Assembly: GCF_011009015.1 (NCBI RefSeq)
Contig: NZ_CP048878.1
Coordinates: 4,184,354 to 4,248,353 of the forward strand
Source: Spartinivicinus ruber
GTDB lineage: Bacteria; Pseudomonadota; Gammaproteobacteria; Pseudomonadales; Zooshikellaceae
Direction of reading: 5' to 3'
Length of the DNA stretch: 64,000 nt
Part shown: one piece after another, positions 51,422-60,362 of the stretch
How positions within the stretch are numbered: position 1 is the first letter of the stretch
How the letters are laid out: every line of letters begins with the position of its first letter
Notes under the pieces: generated by a model
What the model was told of the DNA's origin: nothing
Databases searched by the model: none
What the model saw: the letters and a program-made list of their open reading frames with translations, nothing else
Program-made: the position numbers and the translations under genes

Positions 51422-52452
51422 CCTAATTATCATCATACCTAAGCTATATTTAGTAGCTTACCTGGTAGTGGAGGTGTTCTCAGTGCTACAAATGCTAGCC
51501 TAGGAATAAATTCTACTAAGCTAAATCTTCGATTAAATCGATACTGAAATTCAGCAAGATAACGTTGTGCATATTTAGCGCGAATAGCATGATAAGTACT
51601 ACGTAAAGCACTTTTTAAGTTTCCAAGGATGGTGTTAACCCAATAAAATTCAGGTTCCTCTACTGATGCACGACCACCACCGCATACAATTTTATCATGA
51701 AGACAACCTGCTTCTATGACACCATTAAAACAGGCCAGTCCATCGGAGATTACGGTACTGCCCTTGGCCAAATTCTGCCTACTCCAAGCCGTTATCTCTT
51801 CTTTATTAAACCCTTTTAAAATGCTCAGTTTAATTCGTGTCGGTTGACCTTGTTTTGTTGTTTCTACGGCTGCTACAAAAGGTATTTTCCCATCTGCTCC
51901 CCTACCTCTTTTGCAACCTGTACGCTCACCACCAAGATAGGCATCATCAATTTCAATAAAACCCGACAATTGCTTGGTGCCTTCTCTTTCTTGCATCACT
52001 TTCATGAGCTTATGTTTCATTCTCCAGGCAGCTTGATAGGAAATACCTAAATGGCGATGTAATTCTATGGCTGATATACCTTTTTTGTCTTGGGAGATCA
52101 AATACATCCCTTGGAACCAAGTCTTTAATGGTAATTTGGTTGATTCAAAGATAGTACCTGCAGTTACAGATGTTTGCTGGTGACATTTATAGCACTGCTG
52201 AAGCTTTCTAGTAGTGAGTTGACAGCATTTGTCGTATCCACAATTGGGGCACTGAAAACCTTCTGGCCATCGCAATTTGTATAAGGTATTAAAGCATTGT
52301 TCTTCTGTACCATATTGTTTGAGAAACTCGTTTAAACTCAGGCCTTTTTGAAATTGAACTTTGTTGATAGCCATTATTTATACCTTCTCAATTAAGTTTC
52401 CATGCTGTTCAAATATACAGCAGTTAATGGCTTAGGTATAGTGATAATTAGG
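51422..52452 (-). mobile_element. IS1595-family insertion sequence, complete
   Basis: 1031 bp. The 23-bp inverted ends start CCTAATTATCA on both sides and extend to ATACCTAAGC, with two mismatches. They are flanked by identical 8-bp repeats (TATTGTTT), the size expected for this family. It carries one intact transposase. The insertion splits a gene that can be rejoined in frame, so it is fairly recent and may still be active. Confidence 0.9.
51439..52374 (-). CDS. IS1595-family (ISXO2-like) transposase
   Basis: 311 residues, complete. An N-terminal zinc ribbon (CPNCGYDKC and CYKCHQQT) is followed by a helix-turn-helix-like segment (LHRHLGISYQAAWRMKHKL). The DDE-type core has the first acidic pair in GFIEIDDAYLGGE, the second Asp in TVISDGLACF, and the third region in FYWVNTILGNLKSALRSTYH, which resembles the Asn/Glu-containing ISXO2 signature. 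It spans nearly the whole IS with 17 and 78 bases to the ends. Confidence 0.93.
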   Translation of the reverse strand: MAINKVQFQKGLSLNEFLKQYGTEEQCFNTLYKLRWPEGFQCPNCGYDKCCQLTTRKLQQCYKCHQQTSVTAGTIFESTKLPLKTWFQGMYLISQDKKGISAIELHRHLGISYQAAWRMKHKLMKVMQEREGTKQLSGFIEIDDAYLGGERTGCKRGRGADGKIPFVAAVETTKQGQPTRIKLSILKGFNKEEITAWSRQNLAKGSTVISDGLACFNGVIEAGCLHDKIVCGGGRASVEEPEFYWVNTILGNLKSALRSTYHAIRAKYAQRYLAEFQYRFNRRFSLVEFIPRLAFVALRTPPLPGKLLNIA

Positions 52453-52460
52453 TATTGTTT
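52453..52460. repeat. target-site duplication, right
   Basis: TATTGTTT directly after the right inverted end; identical to 51414-51421. Confidence 0.85.
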
Positions 52461-52985
52461 TATATGAAGGAGAAGGCAGAATTGAATACAATTTTAATGC
52501 AGTAAAAAATCAAGCGTTATCACGACCTGGTCGAGACGTATTAGATGTTAAGCCAACTAATGGTGGTATATTATTAACAATTTATGAAACAGACCCAAAT
52601 AAAAATGGTAATTATATTCGTAACATTAGGGTCATCTTGCCAGGTGGAACGTGTAAAAATAATCCGTTCAAATACGCTAAAACAGCGAAAGATTGTGAAG
52701 CCACTGAACAATTTACAGCATTGAAACCACTTATCGGCATTTCCCCCCAACTGCAATATTATCCGCTTTAACCGAATTTAGCCAGCAAGTTGCATGCTGG
52801 TGGAAAGACTGCTAGAACCTGCTTCCTTTATCTATTCCTTCAAACCTTAATGGTCTTTGGTTTGAGGGAATGAAGACACACTATCTAGGGCCTGTTAACA
52901 CTATTCAATAAACTATAACTTGCCAGAGCTAATTGTTTTTGATCTATTTATAGTTTTTGTCCTTTAACTGCCGAGACTGCTTATC

Positions 52986-53570
52986 ATGAAAAAACTACGT
53001 CACCTGTTTCTACCATTAGTATTAGCCTCAAATGCCACCATCGCAATGGCCGATTGGAAACTCAATAATGAGTTATCCCGCTTAAGTTTTGTTTCAATAA
53101 AAAAAGAACATATCGCTGAATCCCACTTTTTCAGCAATGTTCAAGGCGGTGTTGATGCAGCAGGACAAATCAATGTTATGGTTAAGTTAGACTCCGTACA
53201 AACCAATATTGATATTCGTAATGAACGCATGCGTCAATATTTATTTGAAACCAGCAAATACCCTAATGCCGTCATCACTGGCAAAATTGATATCAATAAA
53301 GCACTCAAACTTGTTCCTGGTGCAACCAGTACCGAAACCGTAAAGCTAAATCTAAACATGCATGGTCAAACTCACCCTATTGATGCAACACTAGCTGTGG
53401 CAAAATTAAAAGATAAAAAAATTGTTGTCAGCACATTACAGCCAATTCTACTCAATGCCTCTAAATATGGATTAACACCTGGTATTGACAAACTAAAAGA
53501 GCTGGCAGGGTTAAACAGTATCAGCTTTGCAGTACCTGTTACTTTTGAGTTGGTGCTGGAAAAGGCATAA
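52986..53570 (+). CDS. YceI-family periplasmic protein
   Basis: 194 residues with a signal peptide (HLFLPLVLASNATIAMA) and a lipocalin-like YceI barrel: NELSRLSFVSIKKEHIAESHFF near the N-terminus, DSVQTNIDIRNERMRQYLF in the middle, and the C-terminal strand SFAVPVTFELVLEKA. YceI proteins bind polyisoprenoid or other lipophilic molecules in the periplasm; the ligand here is unknown. It ends just before a long hairpin shared with the converging O-methyltransferase. Confidence 0.92.
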   Translation: MKKLRHLFLPLVLASNATIAMADWKLNNELSRLSFVSIKKEHIAESHFFSNVQGGVDAAGQINVMVKLDSVQTNIDIRNERMRQYLFETSKYPNAVITGKIDINKALKLVPGATSTETVKLNLNMHGQTHPIDATLAVAKLKDKKIVVSTLQPILLNASKYGLTPGIDKLKELAGLNSISFAVPVTFELVLEKA

Positions 53571-53604
53571 ATCTTCCCCAGCTAGCACTAACCCTATCCT
53601 TCTT

Positions 53605-53663
53605 CCCCTAGAGGGTCTCGCAAAAGGTCATGAGCGCAGTAGTTTTGCGGACCCCTCTAGGGG
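53605..53663. terminator. long hairpin between converging yceI-like and O-methyltransferase genes
   Basis: Arms 53605-53625 and 53643-53663 are complementary at 19 of 21 positions, starting CCCCTAGAGG and ending CCTCTAGGGG. The loop GGTCATGAGCGCAGTAG carries the TCATGAGCGCAG core also found in family B elements near 62867. It may serve as a bidirectional terminator and is probably a member of that repeat family. Confidence 0.6.
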
Positions 53664-53672
53664 CAAACAACA

Positions 53673-54332
53673 CTATTTTTTCCTAACCAACGTTAAACCA
53701 TCCCCTATTGGAAGCAACCCCATATCCACCCGCTGGTCACCATGCACATGGCGATTAAATTGCTGCAAGGCAACTGTATCTGGATCTTCACTGGGCTCTG
53801 CCACTGAACCACTCCACAAAGTATTATCAAATGCCATTAACCCCCCCTGGCGGAGTAACTGCAATCCTTGCTCGTAATAATCCTGATACCCGGTTTTATC
53901 AGCATCAATAAACAACATATCAAACTGACCTGATTGGCCAACAGTTAATAATTCAGCAAGGGACTCTGTCGCTGGTTGAATTTTTAAGCTGATTTTGCTC
54001 GATATCTCTGCTTGTTGCCAATAATGTTCAGCTTTTGCCGTATATTCATCACTGATATCACAAGCAATCAACTCACCGTCTTCTGGCAACACTGATGCCA
54101 TCCATAGCGCACTGTAACCAGTGAATGTACCCACTTCTATAATACGTTTTGCACCTGTCAGTTGTGCTAACAGTGCTAAAAACTGCCCCTGTTCAGGTGC
54201 AATTTGCATATTTGCGTTTGGCATGGCTGCAGTTTCTTCACGACATTGCTGCATAACCGTCGTCTCCCTCACCCCTACTTGCCAAATGTAGTTTTCAATC
54301 GTATCCGTTATATTCAGTGTTGATCGACTCAT
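53673..54332 (-). CDS. class I SAM-dependent O-methyltransferase
   Basis: 219 residues of the caffeoyl-CoA O-methyltransferase/catechol type. The SAM-binding motif IEVGTFTGYSALWMASVLP is present, followed by GELIACDIS, the metal-binding FDMLFIDADKTGYQDYYE (Asp residues), and GLMAFDNTLWSGSVAEP. It likely methylates a small phenolic or similar substrate with a divalent metal. The start has an AGGG ribosome site. No biosynthetic neighbours indicate the substrate. Confidence 0.93.
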   Translation of the reverse strand: MSRSTLNITDTIENYIWQVGVRETTVMQQCREETAAMPNANMQIAPEQGQFLALLAQLTGAKRIIEVGTFTGYSALWMASVLPEDGELIACDISDEYTAKAEHYWQQAEISSKISLKIQPATESLAELLTVGQSGQFDMLFIDADKTGYQDYYEQGLQLLRQGGLMAFDNTLWSGSVAEPSEDPDTVALQQFNRHVHGDQRVDMGLLPIGDGLTLVRKK

Positions 54333-54493
54333 CGAATAATCCCTCTATGTAAATTCATTTACCAATTTTTCAATTAACAATTGAAACCACTAAAACCATT
54401 AGTCTAATTTATTTTTAACACTTTACTATTTTGTCTTATTTTTCAAAAAAATAGATTTAATCTTTGAATGCTTAGCATCAGATTTTTCACCTA

Positions 54494-54529
54494 AACTAAA
54501 AAACCCGCCAAATGGCGGGTTTTTTAGTT
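54494..54529. terminator. strong bidirectional terminator
   Basis: Perfect 16-bp arms 54494-54509 and 54514-54529 with a 4-base AAAT loop. The GC-rich core (ACCCGCC/GGCGGGT) is flanked by A6 and T6, so it terminates well on either strand. It is 14 bases after the RND gene stop. Confidence 0.9.
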
Positions 54530-54542
54530 CACAAGGCGTATG

Positions 54543-56993
54543 TTAAGTTAAGCTGCTAGATATAGACTTATCTATTGACTCCAACGACTTTTCCATTGGC
54601 TGGCTAGGTTCATCCGCTTTAGCAACGTCTGCAGTTTTAGCTACCTCAAGTTTAACAGGACTGGCGACCATTCGCTCAGGCCTCACAAAGAAACGGGCTA
54701 AAGCAGGCAACAACCATAGTGCACCAATCATATTCCACAAGAACATAAAGGTTAGTAATATCCCCATATCTGCCTGGAATTTAATCGGAGACCATATCCA
54801 AGTGCCAACGCCAATTGCCAGGGTAACGCCTGTAAAGCTCACGGCCTTACCTGTTGTACGCAATGTGTTGTAATAAGCTTCTTGCAAATCCATCTCCTGT
54901 CGTAAGAAGCTTTCTAAACGACTATAAATATAAATACCATAATCGACGCCAATACCAACCCCCAAAGCAATAACAGGTAAAGTAGCTACCTTAACCCCTA
55001 TCCCCAATATAGCCATGAGTGCCTGGCACAGTAGAGAAGTAAGTGCTAGCGGGATAATAATACAACATACTGCCCGTAGTGAGCGGAAAGTAATTAAGCA
55101 TAAAATACTGACAACGCCATACACAAACACCAGCATTTCGTATTGTGCTTCTTCAATAACCTCATTAGTTGCTGCTTCGATTCCCGCATTACCAGAGGCT
55201 AATAAAAACTTAATTTGATCAGTATTATTTTGGGCGGCAAATGCCTGGGTCGCTTTTACCACCCGCTCTAGGGTTTCTGCTTTATGGTCATTTAAAAACA
55301 ATAAGACAGGCGCCATACTACAGTCTGGGTTATATAAACTACTGGCACTACGAATCGAGCTATTTAATACATACTGGTTACGGGATAAACCTTGCCATTT
55401 TAAACTCCCTTCATTAGTGCCTTTAATATACAATTTGGACACGGTGACCAAAGACACTGCCGTTTGTACCCCTTTGACATTTTCCATCGCCCACATATAA
55501 CGATCAATAGCTGACATCACTGGATAGGTTGAACAGGTTTCCTTTTCTGTTTCTACCATAGTGACTAACACATCAGCACTAGTGGAATAGTTTTGGGTAA
55601 TATAGGCATTATCTAGATTATAACGAGAGTCAGGGTGTAACTCTGGTGCACCCGGGTCTAAATCACCTATTTTTAAATCCTGGCTTTGGTACCACCCCCA
55701 GCCAAACCCTGCGATAGCAATAACAATAGAAATAGGGGCTACTACGGGATGAGCAAAGTTTGATAAACGATCCCACACTTTCGAGCGAGTAGCACTGCCT
55801 GCTTTTACCCGGTCACGAAAAGTATTACCTACCCCTAAATACGACATGATCACTGGCAGTAACAGTAAATTAGTAAGAATAATTACTGCCACCCCAATAC
55901 AAGCCGCAACGGCTAAATCACGAATAACCGCGATATCAATAACATACAGGGTTAAAAAGCCAATAGCATCACTGATTAATGCAAGCATACCTGGGATATA
56001 CAGCGACCGAAATGCTCGCCGTGCAGCCGTGCAATAATCAGCCCCAGCAGCTGCCTCCAACCCTATCGCATTGATAATTTGCACCCCATGGCTTACCCCA
56101 ATGGCAAATACTAAAAAGGGCACTAATACGGAATAAGGATCTAACCCATAATCTAAGGTGGCTAATAACCCTAACTGCCAGATAACTGCCACAATAGAGC
56201 AGATAACTGGGATAATGGTACTGAAACTGCAACGTGAGTAGATAAACAACAACAGTAAGGTAATGCCAATAGCAATGGCAAAAAAGTAAGCAATAGAGTC
56301 TATACCCTCAATTAAATCCCCTACTTTTTTGGCAAAGCCAATGATTTTTATTTCAATGCCTTGATCTGCAAATTTAGTGCGGACTTTTTCTTCAATGGTT
56401 TGAGAAAGTGCCTGATAATCTAATGCTTCGCCTGTTTCTGGGTCTTTTTCAAATAATGGTACATAAATAATGGACGATTTAAAGTCATTGGACACTAAAC
56501 GGCCTATTTGCCCAGAGCGTAAAATATTATTGCGTAATTCCTCTAATACTGTCGGCGTACCATCATATCCCTTAGGAATCACTGGCCCACCCACAAAGCC
56601 ATCTTCAGTCACCTCCATCCAACGTACATTGGCCGTCCAAAGGGATTTTAACCCTGCTCGATCAACCCCTCGCAAATAAAACACCTCATCGGTCATTTGC
56701 TTAAGGGTTTCCATGTAATCAGCCGAAAAAATATCCCCTTCTTTAGCCACCACCGCAATACGAATCGAGTTGCCTAAGTTTTCCAACTCATCTTGATGCT
56801 TTAACCAGTTTTGAATAAAAGGATGTTCCACAGGAATCATCTTCATAAAACTGGTTTCTGGCTTTAACTTGGTTAACTGATACCCTAGCACTAACGTACA
56901 AAATGCAAACACCAGCAATAATAATGGCCGGTGGTTAAAACAGATACGCTCTAAAAAGGGTTCGGTTTCACTTGGATGATGAAATTTAGCCAT
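54543..56993 (-). CDS. RND/MMPL-family transporter (HpnN-like group)
   Basis: 816 residues, half the length of tripartite RND pumps but with the MMPL duplication. One N-terminal segment (LLLLVFAFCTLVLGY), a periplasmic loop, five membrane segments (including FFAIAIGITLLLLFIYS and VPFLVFAIGVSHGVQI), a second loop, then five more (VLSILCLITF-like, LPVIALGVGIGVDYGIYIYS). The Gly-Asp proton-relay-like GIGVDYGIYI lies in the second half. These proteins export lipids or hydrophobic compounds without a separate outer-membrane TolC. It is 14 bases past the YCF48-like gene and has a strong GGGGGAGG site. Confidence 0.92.
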   Translation of the reverse strand: MAKFHHPSETEPFLERICFNHRPLLLLVFAFCTLVLGYQLTKLKPETSFMKMIPVEHPFIQNWLKHQDELENLGNSIRIAVVAKEGDIFSADYMETLKQMTDEVFYLRGVDRAGLKSLWTANVRWMEVTEDGFVGGPVIPKGYDGTPTVLEELRNNILRSGQIGRLVSNDFKSSIIYVPLFEKDPETGEALDYQALSQTIEEKVRTKFADQGIEIKIIGFAKKVGDLIEGIDSIAYFFAIAIGITLLLLFIYSRCSFSTIIPVICSIVAVIWQLGLLATLDYGLDPYSVLVPFLVFAIGVSHGVQIINAIGLEAAAGADYCTAARRAFRSLYIPGMLALISDAIGFLTLYVIDIAVIRDLAVAACIGVAVIILTNLLLLPVIMSYLGVGNTFRDRVKAGSATRSKVWDRLSNFAHPVVAPISIVIAIAGFGWGWYQSQDLKIGDLDPGAPELHPDSRYNLDNAYITQNYSTSADVLVTMVETEKETCSTYPVMSAIDRYMWAMENVKGVQTAVSLVTVSKLYIKGTNEGSLKWQGLSRNQYVLNSSIRSASSLYNPDCSMAPVLLFLNDHKAETLERVVKATQAFAAQNNTDQIKFLLASGNAGIEAATNEVIEEAQYEMLVFVYGVVSILCLITFRSLRAVCCIIIPLALTSLLCQALMAILGIGVKVATLPVIALGVGIGVDYGIYIYSRLESFLRQEMDLQEAYYNTLRTTGKAVSFTGVTLAIGVGTWIWSPIKFQADMGILLTFMFLWNMIGALWLLPALARFFVRPERMVASPVKLEVAKTADVAKADEPSQPMEKSLESIDKSISSSLT

Positions 56994-57007
56994 GTCCTCC
57001 CCCTTAT

Positions 57008-58057
57008 TTATTCAGTTATTTTATTTACTAACGGTTTGCCAAAGGGAGAAGCTAATTTAACACCACCCTCACCCACTAATACTAAATTTTGGTTTGCCAA
57101 ACTGGCCACATTACTTAGGGCCTTACGATCAGCTCGCTGCATTACCTGAAAATTCACCCCGGCATCTTTACTGACTAATACCACACCGGCATTACCCACA
57201 ATGGTAATTTGCTGACTAGCCAACAACTGTCCACCATATAAACCTTGCTCGGTATTCACCTTTACTTGTTGCCAAGTATCGCCAAAATCATTAGTACGAA
57301 AAACATGGCCGCGCAACCCAAAAATTAATGCCCCATCTGGTATACCAGAAGCAACAGCACCAAATAATGAACCTTCATAAGGGCTTTCTAATAACTCCCA
57401 ATTTTTGCCCCGATTGACGGAGCGATACAATAAACCTGCTTCCCCCACAATCATCAGCCGATCATTATCAATCGCAGTAATGCTGTTATAGTGAAACTCT
57501 TCTTCATTCTCGATTGTATGGGACCAGTCCTGCCAGTTATTACCACCATCTGTCGTACGCAAAATTTGTCCATAAGCACCCACCACAAAACCTTCCTGGG
57601 TATTTATAAACCATACATCCAACAAAGGTGCTTCCACGGCTAAATTATCATACTGGCGTTGCCAGGTAGCGCCGCCATCATTGGTAGCTAAAATAATTGA
57701 ATCATGGCCTACCGCCCAACCCTGCTGTTGATCAACAAAATGTAGTGCCGTAATTAACTGACTGGTTGGCACCTTCGCCTGTTGCCAGTTTTTGCCTTGA
57801 TCATCGGAATAAACAATATGGCCACGCTCACCCACAGCCACTAATCGCTGACTACTGGGCAACGCCGTGATATCCAACAACAACCCTTGGCTTGCCTTGT
57901 CACTAGCAACAGCCGGTGGATCGGTTATTTTATTATCAGCGTATAATTTAAAAGTATTGGTTAGCAGCAAAATCAACAGGCCAGCTTTAAGCAGTGCATT
58001 GAGAGCTGGCCACTGGTTAACTCGAGCGAATCGTCGTTGCCGAGCGGCAAATCGCAT
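57008..58057 (-). CDS. YCF48/BNR-repeat periplasmic protein
   Basis: 349 residues with an N-terminal hydrophobic segment (LLKAGLLILLLTNTFKLYA) and a seven-blade-type beta propeller. At least six Asp-box-like motifs are visible, such as SDDQGKNW, TNDGGATW, TTDGGNNW and RTNDFGDTW. YCF48/HCF136-like proteins are assembly factors in photosynthetic organisms, but bacterial relatives often sit next to this RND type. It probably acts in the periplasm with the RND protein. The start has AAGGGAG seven bases upstream. Confidence 0.88.
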   Translation of the reverse strand: MRFAARQRRFARVNQWPALNALLKAGLLILLLTNTFKLYADNKITDPPAVASDKASQGLLLDITALPSSQRLVAVGERGHIVYSDDQGKNWQQAKVPTSQLITALHFVDQQQGWAVGHDSIILATNDGGATWQRQYDNLAVEAPLLDVWFINTQEGFVVGAYGQILRTTDGGNNWQDWSHTIENEEEFHYNSITAIDNDRLMIVGEAGLLYRSVNRGKNWELLESPYEGSLFGAVASGIPDGALIFGLRGHVFRTNDFGDTWQQVKVNTEQGLYGGQLLASQQITIVGNAGVVLVSKDAGVNFQVMQRADRKALSNVASLANQNLVLVGEGGVKLASPFGKPLVNKITE

Positions 58058-58397
58058 GCGCCTACTCCCTTATCGTTATCGTTGTTTCTCACTGGATTAC
58101 AGTGTTTTTTTGTTCAAGTTAGTTACTCGTAATTCAAACTGTTGTTTTATCTAATTTTGACCACAGAAGGTGTAATTATTACTGACTTGGCAGTCATTTT
58201 TATATTTAGCTCACAAAAATACCCAACTAACAAGCCATCATACCGAAAAAACAAGGCTTAGCTATCAAAAACAGAATAAGGAGCGAAAAGAGGTAAAGTC
58301 AAAAGAAAGATAAGCGGATTATGGCTTAACCCGCTTACCTGTAGAAGAAACATTCTAAGTGAGGTTGCTATGTTATCCCGTTATGTAGGGTAATGTC
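58058..58397. other. intergenic region between DUF1329 and YCF48-like genes
   Basis: No gene seen in 340 bases. The terminator-like hairpin at 58308-58340 is the only clear structure. The rest is AT-rich, with a possible promoter for the YCF48-RND pair not resolved. Confidence 0.45.
58308..58340 (-). terminator. intrinsic terminator after the DUF1329 gene
   Basis: On the minus strand AGGTAAGCGG (58340-58331) pairs with CCGCTTATCT (58317-58308) with one mismatch, followed by TTCTTTTG. Suggests that YCF48-RND is transcribed separately from DUF1329. Confidence 0.6.
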
Positions 58398-59774
58398 TTA
58401 CCGGCGCCCTCTTCGTCTCAATGCTGCTGGCTTAAAGTATTTGTCATCAGGTATGGCTTTTGAAAAATCCACATAGGTGCTTTCTTCATTTGCCAAGCCT
58501 TGTACATAATAACGGCGTGCTTGTAAGTCGTGGAACACATCTAAGCCAGTCCAAGTGGTTGGCAAATCATAGTTATTTAATAAATAAGCCATGCTTACTC
58601 GCCATAACTCACCACGGCCATCGTATTGATCAACAACGGCTGCACCCCAGCTGTCTTCATCCAAATACAACACCCGCTTTGAATAAATATGGCGTTCGCC
58701 TGGTTTCAAATTACCTTCCACTATCCACACCCGGTGTAGTTCATAACGGGTATGGTCTGGATTAACATGGCCAACTTTTAAGATGTCTTCGTTTTTAAGT
58801 TTGGGGCTTATCAACTCATAGTTATTGTAGGGGATATAAATTTCTTTTTTACCCACTAATTTCCAGTTATACCGATCTGGTGCGCCGTTATACATATCGG
58901 TATCATCCGCCACGATTAACCCATCAGCAGAAGAAATCGGCGTATCATAAGCTAAATTAGGCGCACGACGCACTCGACGCTGACCCGCATTATAACCCCA
59001 AGCCTGACGGGGCTGTTTTACCTGGTCTAATGTTTCATGTACTAACACTGCCCCACCAGCTAGCCGAGCTGGGCTGGTAGTAAACGACAGGTAGTAGATA
59101 ATAATATTATCTAAAGTCGATTCACTGCCATTAGGGTCATAATACTTAAAAAACGCCTCTTGTTGGGTAATAACAGGCGTGTAATTACCGTTACGATGCA
59201 CCGGCACACCTGCCGCTTTACGCACACCATATTCGCCACGATAACGCACAATATGGTTCCATAGTGCTTCTAAACCGTCTTTTGGAAGTGGGAATGGAAA
59301 ACCAGCGTATGCCCCAGTAAAACCATTGCCACCATTATTCAGCTTAGCGGTGGTAGCATGTTTAATCGTATTATCATACACAAACTGAGGTAACGAACCT
59401 GACCGCCGGGTTTTATATACTGGAATTTTAAAGGTCTTAGGATAAGCCTTAAATAACGCAATTTGCCCAGGGGTTAAATTAGCCTGATATTTACTCAAGT
59501 TACTGGAAGTAATCACAAATTGTGGCTTTTCACCTGGAAATGGATTGGGGTAATGTTGACCCCGTTGAGTGTAACTTTTTGGGATATCACTTTTTTGTAA
59601 ACCACCCGTCCAGGCAGGAATGGTCCCTGCTTTATTACCGGCCTTTTCAGCACCAATGGGGGTTAAATCTTTTTTTAACCGCTCCGCTTCTTTTGGCGAC
59701 ACGGCTGCAACAGCCATCTGCGTTGCCAGGGCTAAAGCCGTTAACCCACCAATAATTGTTTGTTTTTTTAGCAT
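58398..59774 (-). CDS. DUF1329 family periplasmic protein
   Basis: 458 residues with a signal peptide (MLKKQTIIGGLTALALATQM, cut near AVAA). Family marks include KDLTPIGAEKAGN near the mature N-terminus, IPAWTGGL, VRYRGEYGVRK, RRAPNLAYDTP and LYLDEDSW. DUF1329 proteins resemble lipoprotein carriers (LolA/LolB-like fold) and are usually encoded beside DUF1302 and RND genes. Probably helps move hydrophobic compounds across the periplasm; the substrate is not known. The C-terminal basic tail is RRRGRR. Confidence 0.93.
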   Translation of the reverse strand: MLKKQTIIGGLTALALATQMAVAAVSPKEAERLKKDLTPIGAEKAGNKAGTIPAWTGGLQKSDIPKSYTQRGQHYPNPFPGEKPQFVITSSNLSKYQANLTPGQIALFKAYPKTFKIPVYKTRRSGSLPQFVYDNTIKHATTAKLNNGGNGFTGAYAGFPFPLPKDGLEALWNHIVRYRGEYGVRKAAGVPVHRNGNYTPVITQQEAFFKYYDPNGSESTLDNIIIYYLSFTTSPARLAGGAVLVHETLDQVKQPRQAWGYNAGQRRVRRAPNLAYDTPISSADGLIVADDTDMYNGAPDRYNWKLVGKKEIYIPYNNYELISPKLKNEDILKVGHVNPDHTRYELHRVWIVEGNLKPGERHIYSKRVLYLDEDSWGAAVVDQYDGRGELWRVSMAYLLNNYDLPTTWTGLDVFHDLQARRYYVQGLANEESTYVDFSKAIPDDKYFKPAALRRRGRR

Positions 59775-59856
59775 GAGGTTATCTCTTTTTTACTTACCCC
59801 TTTAAACAGGGATATACCACAAGGCTGTTTTATCTTCTTACAATAAAATATGTTAA

Positions 59857-59966
59857 GTACGGTGTAGTCGAATATTCTTCCGCCACTCTTGAAGTGCCAT
59901 CCTTGGCCGATCAAGAGTTAAAAAGGCATCCATGCCTTAGCTACAGAACACCCTACTACTCCATAC
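59857..59966 (+). repeat. family A structured repeat, copy 5
   Basis: A 110-bp copy with the most divergent closing stem (GTACGGTGTAGTCGAATATTCT-like against the complementary right arm ending CCATAC). The long hairpin is ACTCTTGA/TCAAGAGT, where other copies have GCTCTTGA/TCAAGAGC: a compensatory G-C to A-T change. The small hairpin is AAGGCATCCATGCCTT. Located upstream of the DUF1329 start and downstream of the direct repeats. Confidence 0.8.
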
Positions 59967-60042
59967 ATCAAACTATTGCGAAATCCTCAACATTATCTCA
60001 ATTGAAAATTTGTCTAGCAAAAATAGTCTCAACTTGTGCGTT

Positions 60043-60121
60043 GTTTAAAGCGTTTATGAGCGCAGGCAAAACAAAGCGAAGGTTTTTTACCCTACTACTC
60101 TCAACAAAGTGCTGCTTAGTA
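60043..60121. repeat. direct repeat, left copy
   Basis: 79 bases starting GTTTAAAGCGTTTATGAGCG, containing AAAACAAAGCGAAGG and ending CAACAAAGTGCTGCTTAGTA. Similar over its full length to 60157-60238 with small gaps. Confidence 0.7.
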
Positions 60122-60156
60122 ATATGTAATCTAAATCTCAACCTTTAAACCTTTAC

Positions 60157-60238
60157 GTTTAAAGCGTTATGAGCGCAGGTAAAACAAAGCGAAGGCTTTT
60201 CCTTCAACTTTCTACTCTCAACAAAGTGCTGCTTAGTA
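60157..60238. repeat. direct repeat, right copy
   Basis: 82-base second copy of the repeat at 60043-60121; the start-to-start distance is 114 bases. It shares the core TTATGAGCGCAG with the hairpin at 53605 and the element at 62849. Confidence 0.7.
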
Positions 60239-60350
60239 GGAATTTTGGTTAGTGAGGACAAGGCGTCCATGCACGGAAACTTTGAGTGTATAAATAATAC
60301 ATGATAAGTTGAGTACATGGACAACGCCGTCATCGCTAATCAAAAACCTA
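60237..60350. repeat. inverted-repeat element downstream of the DUF1302 gene
   Basis: The outer arms are imperfect over about 35 bases (TAGGAATTTTGGTTAGTGAG on the left, matching the right arm ending TAATCAAAAACCTA). Inside are nested stems AACTT/AAGTT and TGTAT/ATACA. The inverted similarity extends outward to CTGCTTA (about 60228) and TAAGCAG (60358). It may act as a terminator for the DUF1302 gene. Confidence 0.65.
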
Positions 60351-60362
60351 ATAAGCAGTGCT

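Larger units (their letters stand above)
51016..52771 (+). pseudogene. secreted-type protein gene interrupted by IS1595 element and a stop
   Basis: The first part (51016-51351) encodes an N-terminal hydrophobic segment and a domain with ELSYWSTEWFSVDAFK. The frame then meets a TAG (51352-51354) but continues in frame to GQYIV at the insertion. After the IS, the frame resumes as LYEGEGRIEYNF and ends at the TAA at 52769-52771 (LQYYPL). Removing the IS and one 8-bp repeat restores GQYIVLYEGEGRIEYNF exactly. So there are two lesions: the insertion and a stop codon. No family is firmly known; the region around the junction looks like a conserved secreted domain. Confidence 0.75.
59775..60362. other. 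repeat-rich intergenic region between DUF1302 and DUF1329
   Basis: 588 bases with no supported gene. It contains family A copy 5, two imperfect direct repeats of about 80 bases, and a 114-bp inverted-repeat element (all listed separately). Short open frames here are read-through of these repeats. Confidence 0.6.

Noticed and set aside
53527-53877. Plus-strand frame overlapping the end of the yceI-like gene and the O-methyltransferase
   Set aside because: Runs through the terminator hairpin and antisense to the methyltransferase; no coding character.
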